Shown in pieces: positions 1-7,553 of a stretch of DNA of 21,817 bases. Both the position numbers and the translations under genes were made by a program. The notes under the pieces are model-generated. The model was given only the letters and a program-made list of their open reading frames with translations. It did not search any database and was not told the DNA's origin. Source of the DNA: CAYLNM01 sp964385045 (GTDB lineage Bacteria > Planctomycetota > Phycisphaerae > Phycisphaerales > SM1A02). Numbering within the stretch: the first letter of the stretch is position 1; every line of letters begins with the position of its first letter. Location of the stretch: NCBI GenBank assembly GCA_964385045.1, contig CAYLNM010000072.1, forward strand, positions 1 through 21,817, in the 5' to 3' direction.

Positions 1-1455
1 CCGCGGGCTCGCGCCGCCGTCCCCGGCGCCACCGCCGCCGCCGCGGTCGACGCCGCCGCGGTCGACGCTCCCGACGCGGCCCCGCCCCGGCCTCGCGCGA
101 TCGACCGGCTCGCCCGCCGGCTCGTCCTCGGACGCCTGGACGCCATGCAGGGCGGCCCGCTGGTGATCCGGGAGACCGCGCAGACGCATGCGCTCGGCAG
201 CGCCGCGCACGCGGCGGCCGGCGCCGACCACGCCGACGCCGCGATTCCCACGATCACGGTGCACGACCCGCGCTTCTGGCGCCGCCTCGCCACCGGGGGC
301 GGCCTCGGGTTCGCCGACTCGTGGATCGCGGGCGAGTGGACCACGGACGACCTCGTCGGCCTCCTGCGCACCTTCGCCCGCGACGCGGCCCGGGCCGACG
401 TGGCCGAGGGCGGGCTCGCGGCGATCGGCCGGCTCGCGGCCCGGGCCGGCCACCGGCTCCACGCCAACACCCGCCGCGGCTCCCGCCGCAACATCCACGC
501 CCACTACGACATCGGCAACGCGTTCTTCGCCACGTTCCTCGACGAGACGCTGACGTACTCCGCAGGCCTCTTCGCGTCGCCCGGGGCGTCGCTCGCCGAC
601 GCGCAGATCGCCAAGCTCGACCGCATGTGCCGCGTGCTCGGCCTCGGGCCGGACGATCACGTGCTCGAGATCGGCACCGGCTGGGGCAGCTTCGCCCTGC
701 ACGCCGCGGGCCGCTACGGCTGCCGCGTCACCACGACCACGATCTCCCGCGAGCAGCACGCCCTCGCCGCCCGCCGCGTCGAGGCGGCGGGCCTGGCGGA
801 CCGGATCACGCTGCTGCAGGCGGACTACCGCGACCTCGAGGGGACCTACGACGCGGTCGCGAGCATCGAGATGATCGAGGCGGTGGGTCACGACTTCCTG
901 CCGCGGTACTTCCGGACGATCTCGGACCGGCTGAATCCGGACGGCCGCGCGTGCGTGCAGGCCATCTCGATGCCCGACCACCGCTACGAGGGCTACCGGC
1001 GACGGGCGGACTTCATCCAGCGGCACGTCTTCCCGGGCAGCTGCTGTCCGTCGCTCGCCGCGATCTCCGCCGCGGTCGCCCGGGGCTCGGACCTGCGGCT
1101 GACCGGGCTGCACGATCTCGGCCTGGACTACGCCGAGACGCTTCGCCGCTGGCACGAGCGGTTCCTCGCGGCCGAGGACCGCGTGCGCGCCCTCGGGGCG
1201 GACGACGCCTTCGTGCGGCTGTGGCGCTACTACCTCGCGTACTGCGAGGCGGGCTTCGCCGAGCGGTACATCTCGGTGGCGCAGCTCGTCTTCGCCCACG
1301 CGGGCGGACCGCCGCCCGCCGATCCCGCCGGTCCCGCCGCGCCGGCCGGTCCCGCCCCCGACGCGGCCCGCACGCGGGTGCCGATCGAGCCGCCCGGGTC
1401 GTCCGGGACGTCCGGCCCGTCCGCGCCGGGCGAGGCGGGCGAGGCGAGTCCGTGA
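1..1455 (+). CDS. CFA-synthase-like SAM-dependent lipid methyltransferase (5' end outside window)
   Basis: A cyclopropane-fatty-acyl-phospholipid synthase-family enzyme, which transfers a methyl group from SAM to the double bond of a phospholipid acyl chain at the membrane. The frame is open from base 1 with no ATG, GTG or TTG before the ATG at 145. The residues before that ATG (AIDRLARRLVLGRLDAMQGG) look like the family's normal N-terminus, so I infer that the real start is upstream. Counting from the ATG at 145, HYDIGN is at 120-125, the SAM loop LEIGTGWG at 174-181, IEMIEAVG at 241-248, DFIQRHVFPG at 289-298 and YYLAYCEAGF at 362-371. Two positions that bind bicarbonate in E. coli Cfa appear changed: YSCG reads YSAG, and the later His is Gln in VQAI. 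This is a pattern of relatives that make methyl- or methylene-branched acids. The last ~50 residues are Pro/Ala/Gly-rich. Its stop overlaps the next gene (GTGA). The family is secure; the exact product is not. Confidence 0.88.
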   Translation, partial: PRARAAVPGATAAAAVDAAAVDAPDAAPPRPRAIDRLARRLVLGRLDAMQGGPLVIRETAQTHALGSAAHAAAGADHADAAIPTITVHDPRFWRRLATGGGLGFADSWIAGEWTTDDLVGLLRTFARDAARADVAEGGLAAIGRLAARAGHRLHANTRRGSRRNIHAHYDIGNAFFATFLDETLTYSAGLFASPGASLADAQIAKLDRMCRVLGLGPDDHVLEIGTGWGSFALHAAGRYGCRVTTTTISREQHALAARRVEAAGLADRITLLQADYRDLEGTYDAVASIEMIEAVGHDFLPRYFRTISDRLNPDGRACVQAISMPDHRYEGYRRRADFIQRHVFPGSCCPSLAAISAAVARGSDLRLTGLHDLGLDYAETLRRWHERFLAAEDRVRALGADDAFVRLWRYYLAYCEAGFAERYISVAQLVFAHAGGPPPADPAGPAAPAGPAPDAARTRVPIEPPGSSGTSGPSAPGEAGEASP

Positions 1456-2114
1456 GGACCGGCGTCCTCGTCAACGCGATCGCCTTCCAGTCCAACTGGT
1501 TCGCGGTGATCCTCGGGGCGGCGGCCGGCGTGCCGTGGCTCGGGGTGGGCACGAGCCTCGCGTTCGTCGCCGGCTACGCCGCCGCGACCCGGCGGTGGGC
1601 CGGCGTGCTCGTGCTGGCGGCGGCGAGCGCCGCGATCGGCTACGCCGCCGACTCGGTCCTGGTGCTCACGGACCTGCTCGGCTTCCCCGAGGACGCGGCA
1701 CTGGGCGGCCCCAGCACCCTCTGGATGGTCGCCCTGTGGGCCGCGATCGCGTGCACGCTTCACTCGTGCATGGGATGGATGAAGGGACGTCCGCTCGTGG
1801 CCGCGGTCTTCGGGCTGCTGGGCGGGGCGGGGAGCTACTTCGCGGGCGAGCGGCTCGGGGCGGTCACGTTCCCGGCCGGCGACGCGCTCGGGGCGGCGGG
1901 GGCCGGCGTGCTGTGGATGCTGGCCATGCCCGCGCTGTCGTGGCTCGCGCCGCGGCTCGATCCGCTGCCGGCGGGGGACCGGGGCGAGGGCGGCGGCGGC
2001 CGATCCGGCCGCGGGCCCGGCGGCGGACGCGACGCGCGCGATGCACGCGACGCGACGGCCGGCGGCGGCGGCGATGCCGGCTCCGGTGCCGCCGGCTCCG
2101 GAGGCGCCCCGTGA
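1452..2114 (+). CDS. DUF2878 family membrane protein
   Basis: A 220-residue integral membrane protein of the DUF2878 family, which has no established biochemical role but recurs in operons with CFA-type methyltransferases. The start is a GTG at 1452 that overlaps the preceding TGA. The product then opens with the expected NAIAFQSNWFAVILGAAAG segment. Further family hallmarks are LWMVALWAAIACTLHSCMGW (90-109) and GGAGSYFAGERLGAVTFPAG (124-143). About six hydrophobic segments span residues 5-168. From residue ~176 there is a Gly/Asp/Arg/Ala tail with RDARDARD, which is not part of the family core and is probably lineage-specific padding. The stop overlaps the GTG of the next gene. An alternative upstream reading that starts at 321 runs through gene 1 in another frame and is spurious. 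Confidence 0.82.
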   Translation: MRTGVLVNAIAFQSNWFAVILGAAAGVPWLGVGTSLAFVAGYAAATRRWAGVLVLAAASAAIGYAADSVLVLTDLLGFPEDAALGGPSTLWMVALWAAIACTLHSCMGWMKGRPLVAAVFGLLGGAGSYFAGERLGAVTFPAGDALGAAGAGVLWMLAMPALSWLAPRLDPLPAGDRGEGGGGRSGRGPGGGRDARDARDATAGGGGDAGSGAAGSGGAP

Positions 2115-2911
2115 GCTGGTGGCTCGCCATGCTGATCGACTGGGCGGTCGCGGCGGCGGCCATGGCCGGCGTGTGGGCGCTGGCGACGAAGCGCCGGAAC
2201 GCGGGCTGGGTCGACGTCGCCTGGAGCTTCGGGACCGGGGCGAGCGGGGCGTTCCTCGCCCTCGCCGTCGGCGGGCTCGACCACCCGCGGGCGTGGCTGG
2301 TGGCCACCCTGGCCGCGGTCTGGGGCGGCCGCCTCGGCTGGCACCTCGCCCATCGCGTGGCGGGCGAGCCCGAGGACGGACGCTACGCCGACCTCCGCGA
2401 GCGGTGGGGCGAGGCCTTCGACCGCCGCATGCTCGCGTTCTTCCAGGTGCAGGCCACCTGGGTGGTGCTCTTCGCGATCCCGATGATGGTCGCCGCCGCC
2501 CGCCCCGGCCCCCTCGACTGGCTCGACGCCCTCGGGGCCGTGATCTTCGTCGCCGCGATCGCGGGCGAGACGATCGCCGACCGTCAGCTCGCGGCGTGGA
2601 AGCGCGACCACCCCGAGGGCGAGCAGGTGTGCCGGCGGGGGCTGTGGGCCTGGTCCCGGCACCCCAACTACTTCTTCGAGTGGACGCACTGGCTGGCCTA
2701 CGTGGCGATCGGGATCACCGGCCCCTGGGGCTGGCTGACGCTGCTGGGGCCGGCGGTGATGTACTTCTTCCTCCGGTGGATCACCGGCGTGAAGCTCGCC
2801 GAGCGGCGCAGCGTGCGGAAGCGCGGCGAGGCCTACCGGCGGTACCAGCGCGAGGTGAGCGCCTTCTTCCCGTGGCCTCCGCGACGATCCGCGGGGGCGG
2901 AGACCGGCTGA
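2111..2911 (+). CDS. DUF1295 / steroid 5-alpha-reductase-like membrane protein
   Basis: A 266-residue polytopic membrane protein of the DUF1295 family, related in fold to isoprenylcysteine methyltransferases and the C-terminal domain of steroid 5-alpha reductases. The reductase or transferase reaction of the bacterial members is not firmly established. The GTG start at 2111 overlaps the DUF2878 stop. Recognisable motifs are NAGWVDVAWSFGTG (30-43), EDGRYADLRERWG (88-100), the signature GLWAWSRHPNYFFEW (177-191) and the C-terminal YRRYQREVSAFFPWPPR (242-258). Six or seven hydrophobic stretches are spread through 5-225. By position it probably acts on the same lipid substrate as the flanking methyltransferases, perhaps reducing or saturating a methylated or unsaturated chain (inference). 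The stop shares one base with the following ATG. Confidence 0.88.
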   Translation: MSWWLAMLIDWAVAAAAMAGVWALATKRRNAGWVDVAWSFGTGASGAFLALAVGGLDHPRAWLVATLAAVWGGRLGWHLAHRVAGEPEDGRYADLRERWGEAFDRRMLAFFQVQATWVVLFAIPMMVAAARPGPLDWLDALGAVIFVAAIAGETIADRQLAAWKRDHPEGEQVCRRGLWAWSRHPNYFFEWTHWLAYVAIGITGPWGWLTLLGPAVMYFFLRWITGVKLAERRSVRKRGEAYRRYQREVSAFFPWPPRRSAGAETG

Positions 2912-4050
2912 TGACGACCAACGACGCCGCCGCGGGCGCGGCCCCCGACGCGGGCCGCGACGGCCTCGGCATCCGGCTCGCCGAGGCGGGCCTGCTCCCG
3001 GACGCCCTGCTTCGCCGGGGCATCCGGTCGCTGTGCCGCCGCCGACTCGCCGAGGAGACCGCCGGCGGCCCCGAGGTCGCGCGCCGCCGCCGCGAGGCCT
3101 TCCTCGCGTCGATGGCCGCGGCCGACGTCGCCCCGGTGCCCGAGAAGGCCAACGAGCAGCACTACGAGGTGCCGGCGGAGTTCTACCGCCACTGCCTCGG
3201 GGCCCGCCGCAAGTACTCCTCGTGCTGGTGGCCCGACGGCGTCACCACGCTCGGCGCGGCCGAGGAGGCGGCCCTCGCCGAGACCGCGGCCCACGCGGAG
3301 CTCGCCGACGGGCAGGACGTCCTCGAGCTCGGCTGCGGCTGGGGATCGCTCACGCTCTGGATGGCCGAGCACTATCCCGCCTCGCGGATCACCGCGGTGA
3401 GCAACTCGGCGTCGCAGCGGGCCCACATCCTCGCCGAGGCCGAGGCCCGCGGCCTCGGCAACGTGAACGTGATCACGGCCGACATGAACGCCTTCGACGC
3501 CGGCGGGGCCCGCGACGCGTGGGATCGCATCGTGAGCGTCGAGATGTTCGAGCACATGCGCAACTGGCCCGAGCTCCTGCGGCGGGCGGCGGGCTGGCTC
3601 CGCCCCGACGGTACGATGCTCGTGCACGTCTTCGCCCACCGCGAGCTGGTCTACCCCTTCCAGGCCGAGGGACGGCACGACTGGATGGGGCGGCACTTCT
3701 TCTCCGGCGGCATCATGCCCTCGCGCGACCTCGCCCGCCGCTTCGACCGCGACCTCGCGGTCACCGACGAGTGGTGGTGGGACGGCACGCACTACGCCCG
3801 CACCGCCGAGGCGTGGCTCGCGAACCTCGATCGCCACCGCGACGCGGTGATGCCGATCCTCGCCGCGACGTACGGCTCCCGCGACGCGAAGCGGTGGCTG
3901 CACCGCTGGCGAATGTTCTTCCTCGCCTGCGCCGAGCTCTTCGCGATGGACGGCGGCGAGCAGTGGGGCGTCGTGCACTGGCGGCTGCGGCCGGCCGGAC
4001 GCGCCGCCGCCCGGACGGCACCGGACGAGACGGCCGTGGGGGCGTCCTGA
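2911..4050 (+). CDS. Second, divergent CFA-like SAM-dependent methyltransferase
   Basis: A 379-residue class I methyltransferase of the cyclopropane-fatty-acid-synthase superfamily, but of a different subgroup from the gene at the left edge. It is the shorter type annotated either as CFA synthase or as relatives of plant coclaurine N-methyltransferase. An N-terminal helical region contains IRSLCRRRLAEE (38-49), followed by NEQHYEVPAEFYRHCLG (81-97), KYSSCWW (101-107), SAM motif LELGCGWGS (138-146), VSNSASQR (163-170), VSVEMFEHMRNW (208-219), FSGGIMPS (264-271) and WDGTHYARTAEAWL (290-303). Unlike the first methyltransferase it keeps a Cys in YSSC and a His in LVHVF. The start is the ATG at 2911 (TGATG overlap). 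I recall that Rhodobacter UfaO, needed for furan fatty acid formation, is a CFA homologue, so a role other than cyclopropanation is possible (inference). Confidence 0.86.
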   Translation: MTTNDAAAGAAPDAGRDGLGIRLAEAGLLPDALLRRGIRSLCRRRLAEETAGGPEVARRRREAFLASMAAADVAPVPEKANEQHYEVPAEFYRHCLGARRKYSSCWWPDGVTTLGAAEEAALAETAAHAELADGQDVLELGCGWGSLTLWMAEHYPASRITAVSNSASQRAHILAEAEARGLGNVNVITADMNAFDAGGARDAWDRIVSVEMFEHMRNWPELLRRAAGWLRPDGTMLVHVFAHRELVYPFQAEGRHDWMGRHFFSGGIMPSRDLARRFDRDLAVTDEWWWDGTHYARTAEAWLANLDRHRDAVMPILAATYGSRDAKRWLHRWRMFFLACAELFAMDGGEQWGVVHWRLRPAGRAAARTAPDETAVGAS

Positions 4051-4397
4051 TGCGGGGAGCGACCGGACTCGGGCTCGCCGTCTCCGGAATCATGATCGCC
4101 GCCGTCGCCTGGGCGGCGGTCGCCGGCGGCGGGCGGGACGTCCTCGGCGACATGATGCGGGAGCCCCTGTACCTCGCGACGCTCGTCGATCTCTACGCCG
4201 CCGCGGCCCTGATCCTCGCGTGGATCTGGATCCGCCACCGGTCGATCGCGGTGACCGCCGGCATGGGGCTCGTCCTGCTGCTCACCGGCAGCATCGGAGC
4301 CGGTCTCTACGTGGCGATCGCCGCGGCACGGGCCCGCGGCGACCTGCAGGTGCTCATGCTGGGGCGGTCGGCACCGTCGGCACCGTCGTCGACCTGA
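4050..4397 (+). CDS. Small DUF1475-like membrane protein
   Basis: A 115-residue protein with three predicted transmembrane helices (about residues 6-26, 41-63 and 70-92). The phrases YLATLVDLYAAAALILAWIW and LLLTGSIGAGLYVAIAA resemble the DUF1475 pattern (a VDLY/VDFY helix followed by a GSIG-YV helix), a family without known biochemistry. The ATG start at 4050 overlaps the preceding TGA by one base, which makes it the last gene of the five-gene overlapping operon. The C-terminal ~20 residues are polar (RSAPSAPSST) and likely disordered. The family call is by pattern memory; that it is a real membrane protein is supported by hydrophobicity, length and coupling. Confidence 0.68.
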   Translation: MRGATGLGLAVSGIMIAAVAWAAVAGGGRDVLGDMMREPLYLATLVDLYAAAALILAWIWIRHRSIAVTAGMGLVLLLTGSIGAGLYVAIAAARARGDLQVLMLGRSAPSAPSST

Positions 4398-4431
4398 TGC
4401 GTCGCGCGGCCGACGCCGCCCCGCGTCGCGG

Positions 4432-5034
4432 TCACGTCCCGTAGCGACCGTCCTTGCCGGCCTCGAAGGTCGGCGCGTCCTCGCGCTGAGGCGTCCGCTC
4501 CAGACGGTCCTTGTCGTAGCCGTGGTCCGCGAGCTCGTCGGTGATCTCGGTCCACGTCGCGTCGTCGAGCTTCGGGCTGCGGGACAGGATCCAGAGGTTC
4601 TTCCGCGACGGCTGCCCGACCACGGCCCACGAGTACTCGGGGCAGAGCTCGATGATCCAGTAGTCGGCGGTGAAGGGCCACACGAAGGTGACGTCCCACT
4701 TCGCGCCCTTGGATCGGCGCACGACCTTGCCGGTGCCCGAGCCCTTCTTCTCGCGGCCCTCGAGGGTGTGCTTCCGGGCGGTGTTCCGAAGCACGATCCG
4801 GCCGTTGTCGCGGAGCATGTAGTGGGCCACCACGCCGACCGTGTCCTTCTGGAAGCGGTTGGGGTAGCGGGCCACCTCGTACCAGCGGCCCATGTACCGC
4901 TCGAGGTCGACCTCCTTCACCGGCACGGGCCGCTTCGACAGGGCCCCGGTGCGGGCCTCGCTCGCGGCGGTGGCGGCGCAGGCGGTGAGCAGCAGGAGGC
5001 AGGCGAGCAGGGCGGCGGGTGCGAGGCGCATCAT
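4432..5034 (-). CDS. blc: Outer-membrane lipoprotein lipocalin (Blc family)
   Basis: A 200-residue bacterial lipocalin, a beta-barrel that binds fatty acids or lysophospholipids and is usually anchored to the outer membrane. I place the start at the ATG at 5034, preceded by GGGAG at 5042-5046. This gives a clean lipoprotein signal, MMRLAPAALLACLLLLTAC, with LLTAC as lipobox and Cys19 as the lipidated residue. An upstream extension to 5148 would bury the signal. The lipocalin signature GRWYEVARYPNRFQ lies at 49-62, and the second conserved block YSWAVVGQPSRKNLWILSR at 135-153. A charged stretch (REKKGSGTGKVVRRSKGAK, ~94-112) sits between strands. It converges on the lipid-modification operon with a gap of only ~34 bases. 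Blc often occurs near CFA/DUF2878/DUF1295 genes, so a shared membrane-lipid role is likely (inference). Confidence 0.92.
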   Translation of the reverse strand: MMRLAPAALLACLLLLTACAATAASEARTGALSKRPVPVKEVDLERYMGRWYEVARYPNRFQKDTVGVVAHYMLRDNGRIVLRNTARKHTLEGREKKGSGTGKVVRRSKGAKWDVTFVWPFTADYWIIELCPEYSWAVVGQPSRKNLWILSRSPKLDDATWTEITDELADHGYDKDRLERTPQREDAPTFEAGKDGRYGT

Positions 5035-5305
5035 GCGGGGGCTCCCGGTGGCGAGTGGGTGGAGGCGGCCGGCCGGACGAGCGGCGGACCGCGGCGGGGT
5101 GGTCGGGGCGGTGGCCGCGAGCCGGGCGTGATCGTCGCCGCGGTCCACGTCACGAATCCTCCCCGCACCCTATGAATCGTCACGCGGTCCGCCGCGGATT
5201 CCCGGAGGGCGACCTCGGGAACCCCCGGGGGAGGCGCCCGCCGGTACGGGACGTCCGACCGGGGGGACCGCGCCCGCCGTGCCCGTCCTCCCGGAGCGTC
5301 CGATC
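5035..5305. promoter_or_regulatory. Divergent intergenic region with a repeated CGTCACG motif
   Basis: This 271-base gap separates the divergently transcribed lipocalin and DJ-1/PfpI genes and must hold promoters for both. Its least GC-rich part is about 5148-5184, where CGTCACG occurs twice (5148-5154 and 5178-5184, 30 bases apart). The two copies flank AATCCT and TATGAAT sequences. I cannot fit a convincing -35/-10 pair to either strand, so the site is only a candidate for regulator binding. Confidence 0.25.
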
Positions 5306-5917
5306 ATGCCCCCCGTCCTCACCGTCGCCGTCCTCGTCTTCCCCGACGTCGAGCCGCTCGACGTGGCCGGGCCGTTCGAGGTGCTCGCGGTCGCGGGGGA
5401 GCTCGCCGCCGCGGCGGGGGACGGCACACCCGCCCCGCGTCCCGAGCTCGTCGGCACCGCTGCCGGTCTCGTCCGCAGCCGGTACGGCATGGTGCTCGCC
5501 CCCGAGACGAGCCTCGAGCGGCCGGTGTCACCGGACTGGGTGGTGGTGCCGGGCGGCGACGGCTCGCGGGCGGTGGCCGAGGACGCGCGGACGCTCGACT
5601 GGCTGCGGGGCCGCGTCGGCCGGAGCCGCCGCATCATGAGCGTCTGCACCGGGGCCCGCGTGCTCGCCGCCGCGGGACTGCTCGACGGACGCCGGGCGAC
5701 GACCCACGCCTCGGCCCTCGACGAGCTGCGGCTCCGGGCGCCGTCGGCGCGGATCGAGGCCGACGCCCGCTGGACGCGCGACGAGCCGGTCTGGACCAGC
5801 GCCGGGGTGACGGCGGGGATCGACATGTCCCTCGCCGCGGTCGCGGACCTCGCGGGCGAGGCCCTCGCGCGGGCCACCGCGGACCACCTCGAGCATCCGT
5901 GGCCGGGGGACGGCTGA
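5306..5917 (+). CDS. DJ-1/PfpI family protein (isonitrile hydratase-like GATase1 domain)
   Basis: A 203-residue single-domain protein of the DJ-1/PfpI (class I glutamine amidotransferase-like) superfamily. The order VAVLVFPDVEPLDVAGPFEVL (7-27), DWVVVPGGDG (77-86), nucleophile elbow SVCTGARVLAAAGLLDG (112-128, Cys114), RATTHAS (130-136) and TSAGVTAGIDMSLAAV (164-179) matches the subgroup that includes isonitrile hydratase and the N-terminal half of FtrA-type AraC regulators. No C-terminal helix-turn-helix follows, so it is an enzyme-like stand-alone form. The substrate cannot be told. The ATG at 5306 is preferred over the GTG at 5279 because GGAG lies at 5293-5296, nine bases before it, and the product then starts directly at the first beta strand. 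It is convergent with hutH. Confidence 0.87.
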   Translation: MPPVLTVAVLVFPDVEPLDVAGPFEVLAVAGELAAAAGDGTPAPRPELVGTAAGLVRSRYGMVLAPETSLERPVSPDWVVVPGGDGSRAVAEDARTLDWLRGRVGRSRRIMSVCTGARVLAAAGLLDGRRATTHASALDELRLRAPSARIEADARWTRDEPVWTSAGVTAGIDMSLAAVADLAGEALARATADHLEHPWPGDG

Positions 5918-5946
5918 GCGTCTCGCCCCCTGGGGTACCGCGGCGC

Positions 5947-5990
5947 GGGGCGACGGGCCGGGGCGACGGGCCGGGGCGGCCCGGGCCGCG
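5947..5990. repeat. 13-bp tandem repeat with GC hairpin between convergent genes
   Basis: GGGGCGACGGGCC occurs twice head to tail (5947-5959 and 5960-5972), followed by a degenerate third copy. An imperfect GC-only hairpin can form at 5969-5987 (GGCC...GGCC outer stem, one G-G mismatch). It lies between the ends of the PfpI and hutH genes and could act as a terminator for either, but there is no T-tract, so this is weak. Confidence 0.35.
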
Positions 5991-7553
5991 TCACGCCGGG
6001 ACCAGCTCGCCCGCGTCGAGCAGGCGCTCCAGCGCGGCGATGTCCGGGGCGGGCGGCCGATCGGCCGTCAGCGGCGGCACCGCGGACCGCACGCGGTCGT
6101 GGAGGCGCTCGACCGCGTCGCCGCTGCGGAGCGGCCGCTGGTACTCGAGGCCCTCGGCCATCACGAGGTACTCGATCGCGATGACCGTGCGGGCCCGCTC
6201 GAGGGCCCGCCGGGCCTGCAGGCCGGCCGCGGGGCCGAAGCTGTTGTAGTCCTCGACCCCGGCGCTCGTCGGCACGTTGGCGACCGAGGCGGGCGACGCG
6301 AGCTGCTGCAGCTCGTTGCAGCACGCGGCCGCCGTGTACTGCGTGATCATCAGGCCGCTGTGCAGTCCCGGGTGCGGGCTCATCGACGGACGCACCGGGT
6401 TCTCGGGGTCGTGGGCGGCGAGGATCCAGTAGACCCGCCGCTCGGCGATCCCGGCGACGTGGCAGAGGCACAGGGCGAGGTGATCGAGGGCGATCGCCAG
6501 CGGCATGCCGTGGAAGTTCCCGCCGCTGAGGATCTCGCCGGTCGTGGGGTCGGCGCCGGGCTCCGGCGGGAACACCAGCGGGTTGTCGCTGACCGCGCCG
6601 AGCTCGTCCTCGACGATGCGGCGCACGTGGGCGATGCCGTCCATCGCCGCCCCGAGGACCTGCGGCACGCACCGCAGGCAGTACGGATCCTGCACCCGGG
6701 GGTCGTCCTCGCGGTGGGCGGCGACGATCCGCGAGCCCGCGAGCAGCGAGCGAAGCCGGGCGGCGACCTCCAGCTGTCCGGACTGCCCGCGCACGAGCTG
6801 GATCCGCGGGTCGTAGGGCACGTCGGTGCCCCGGCAGGCGTCGAGGGCCATGGCCGCCGCGCCGATCGCCGACGCGAGCAGCCGGTCGGCGTCGTGGACG
6901 GCGAGCGAGGCCATCGCCGCCATGAGGTGCGTGCCGTTGAGCAGGGCGAGGCCTTCCTTCGCCTCGAGGGCGACGGGACGGAGGCCGGCCTCGGCAAGGG
7001 CGGCCGCGGCCTCACGCGCGGTGCCGTCGGGGCCCGTGATCGTGCCCTCGCCGAGTAGGCAGAGGGCCACGTGCGCGAGCGGGGCGAGGTCGCCCGAGGC
7101 GCCGACCGAGCCGATCGACGGGACCACGGGGTGCAGCCGGGCCTCGAGCATCGCCAGGAGCAGCTCCACCACGGCCGGCCGGGCGCCGGAGTGCCCGCGG
7201 GCGAGACTCGCGGCGAGCAGGAGCATCGTCGCCCGGACGAGCTCCTCGGGCAGCGGCTCGCCGACGCCCGCGGCGTGGGAGCGGACGATGTTGGTCTGGA
7301 CGTCCTGCACGTCGGCCGGGGCGATGCGGGTGCGGGCGAGCGAGCCGAAGCCGGTGTTGACCCCGTAGATCGCCTCGTCGCCCGCGGCCCGGGCGGCCAC
7401 CACCGCGCGGGCCCGCTCCATCGCCTCGCGGCCCGAGTCGGCGAGGGCGAGGGACCGGCCGTCCCGCGCCACCGACACGACGTCGGCGATCGTGAGCGGA
7501 CCGCGCCCGAGGTGCAGCGGGCGGTCGGAGGCGGCGGGGGCGTGGTGGGGCAT
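5991..7553 (-). CDS. hutH: Histidine ammonia-lyase family enzyme (MIO-dependent aromatic amino acid lyase)
   Basis: A 520-residue cytoplasmic enzyme that eliminates ammonia from an aromatic amino acid, most likely histidine to urocanate. The MIO cofactor would form from Ala152-Ser153-Gly154 in GSVGASGDLAPLAH (148-161). Other family landmarks are YGVNTGFG (63-70), RSHAAGVGEPLP (91-102), GLALLNGTHLMAA (201-213), QDPYCLRCVPQVLGA (288-302), SDNPLV (322-327), GGNFHGMP (344-351) and NELQQLASPASVANVPTSAG (413-432). The Ser-His at 92-93 is the histidine-lyase form of the specificity loop (tyrosine lyases have His-Leu), and Glu414 matches the Glu of known HutH. NGTH replaces the usual NGTQ, and EDYNSFG replaces the usual EDHVSMG, so the substrate is slightly uncertain. 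The start is the ATG at 7553, which gives a normal family length. No hutU, hutI or hutG lies nearby. Confidence 0.9.
   Translation of the reverse strand: MPHHAPAASDRPLHLGRGPLTIADVVSVARDGRSLALADSGREAMERARAVVAARAAGDEAIYGVNTGFGSLARTRIAPADVQDVQTNIVRSHAAGVGEPLPEELVRATMLLLAASLARGHSGARPAVVELLLAMLEARLHPVVPSIGSVGASGDLAPLAHVALCLLGEGTITGPDGTAREAAAALAEAGLRPVALEAKEGLALLNGTHLMAAMASLAVHDADRLLASAIGAAAMALDACRGTDVPYDPRIQLVRGQSGQLEVAARLRSLLAGSRIVAAHREDDPRVQDPYCLRCVPQVLGAAMDGIAHVRRIVEDELGAVSDNPLVFPPEPGADPTTGEILSGGNFHGMPLAIALDHLALCLCHVAGIAERRVYWILAAHDPENPVRPSMSPHPGLHSGLMITQYTAAACCNELQQLASPASVANVPTSAGVEDYNSFGPAAGLQARRALERARTVIAIEYLVMAEGLEYQRPLRSGDAVERLHDRVRSAVPPLTADRPPAPDIAALERLLDAGELVPA

Noticed and set aside
4398..4431. 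A terminator in the 34-base gap between the lipid operon and blc
   Set aside because: I found no self-complementary stem with adequate pairing and no T-tract.
5035..5148. A longer start for the lipocalin at 5148
   Set aside because: It would place 38 polar residues ahead of a perfect lipoprotein signal peptide, and the ribosome binding site precedes the ATG at 5034.
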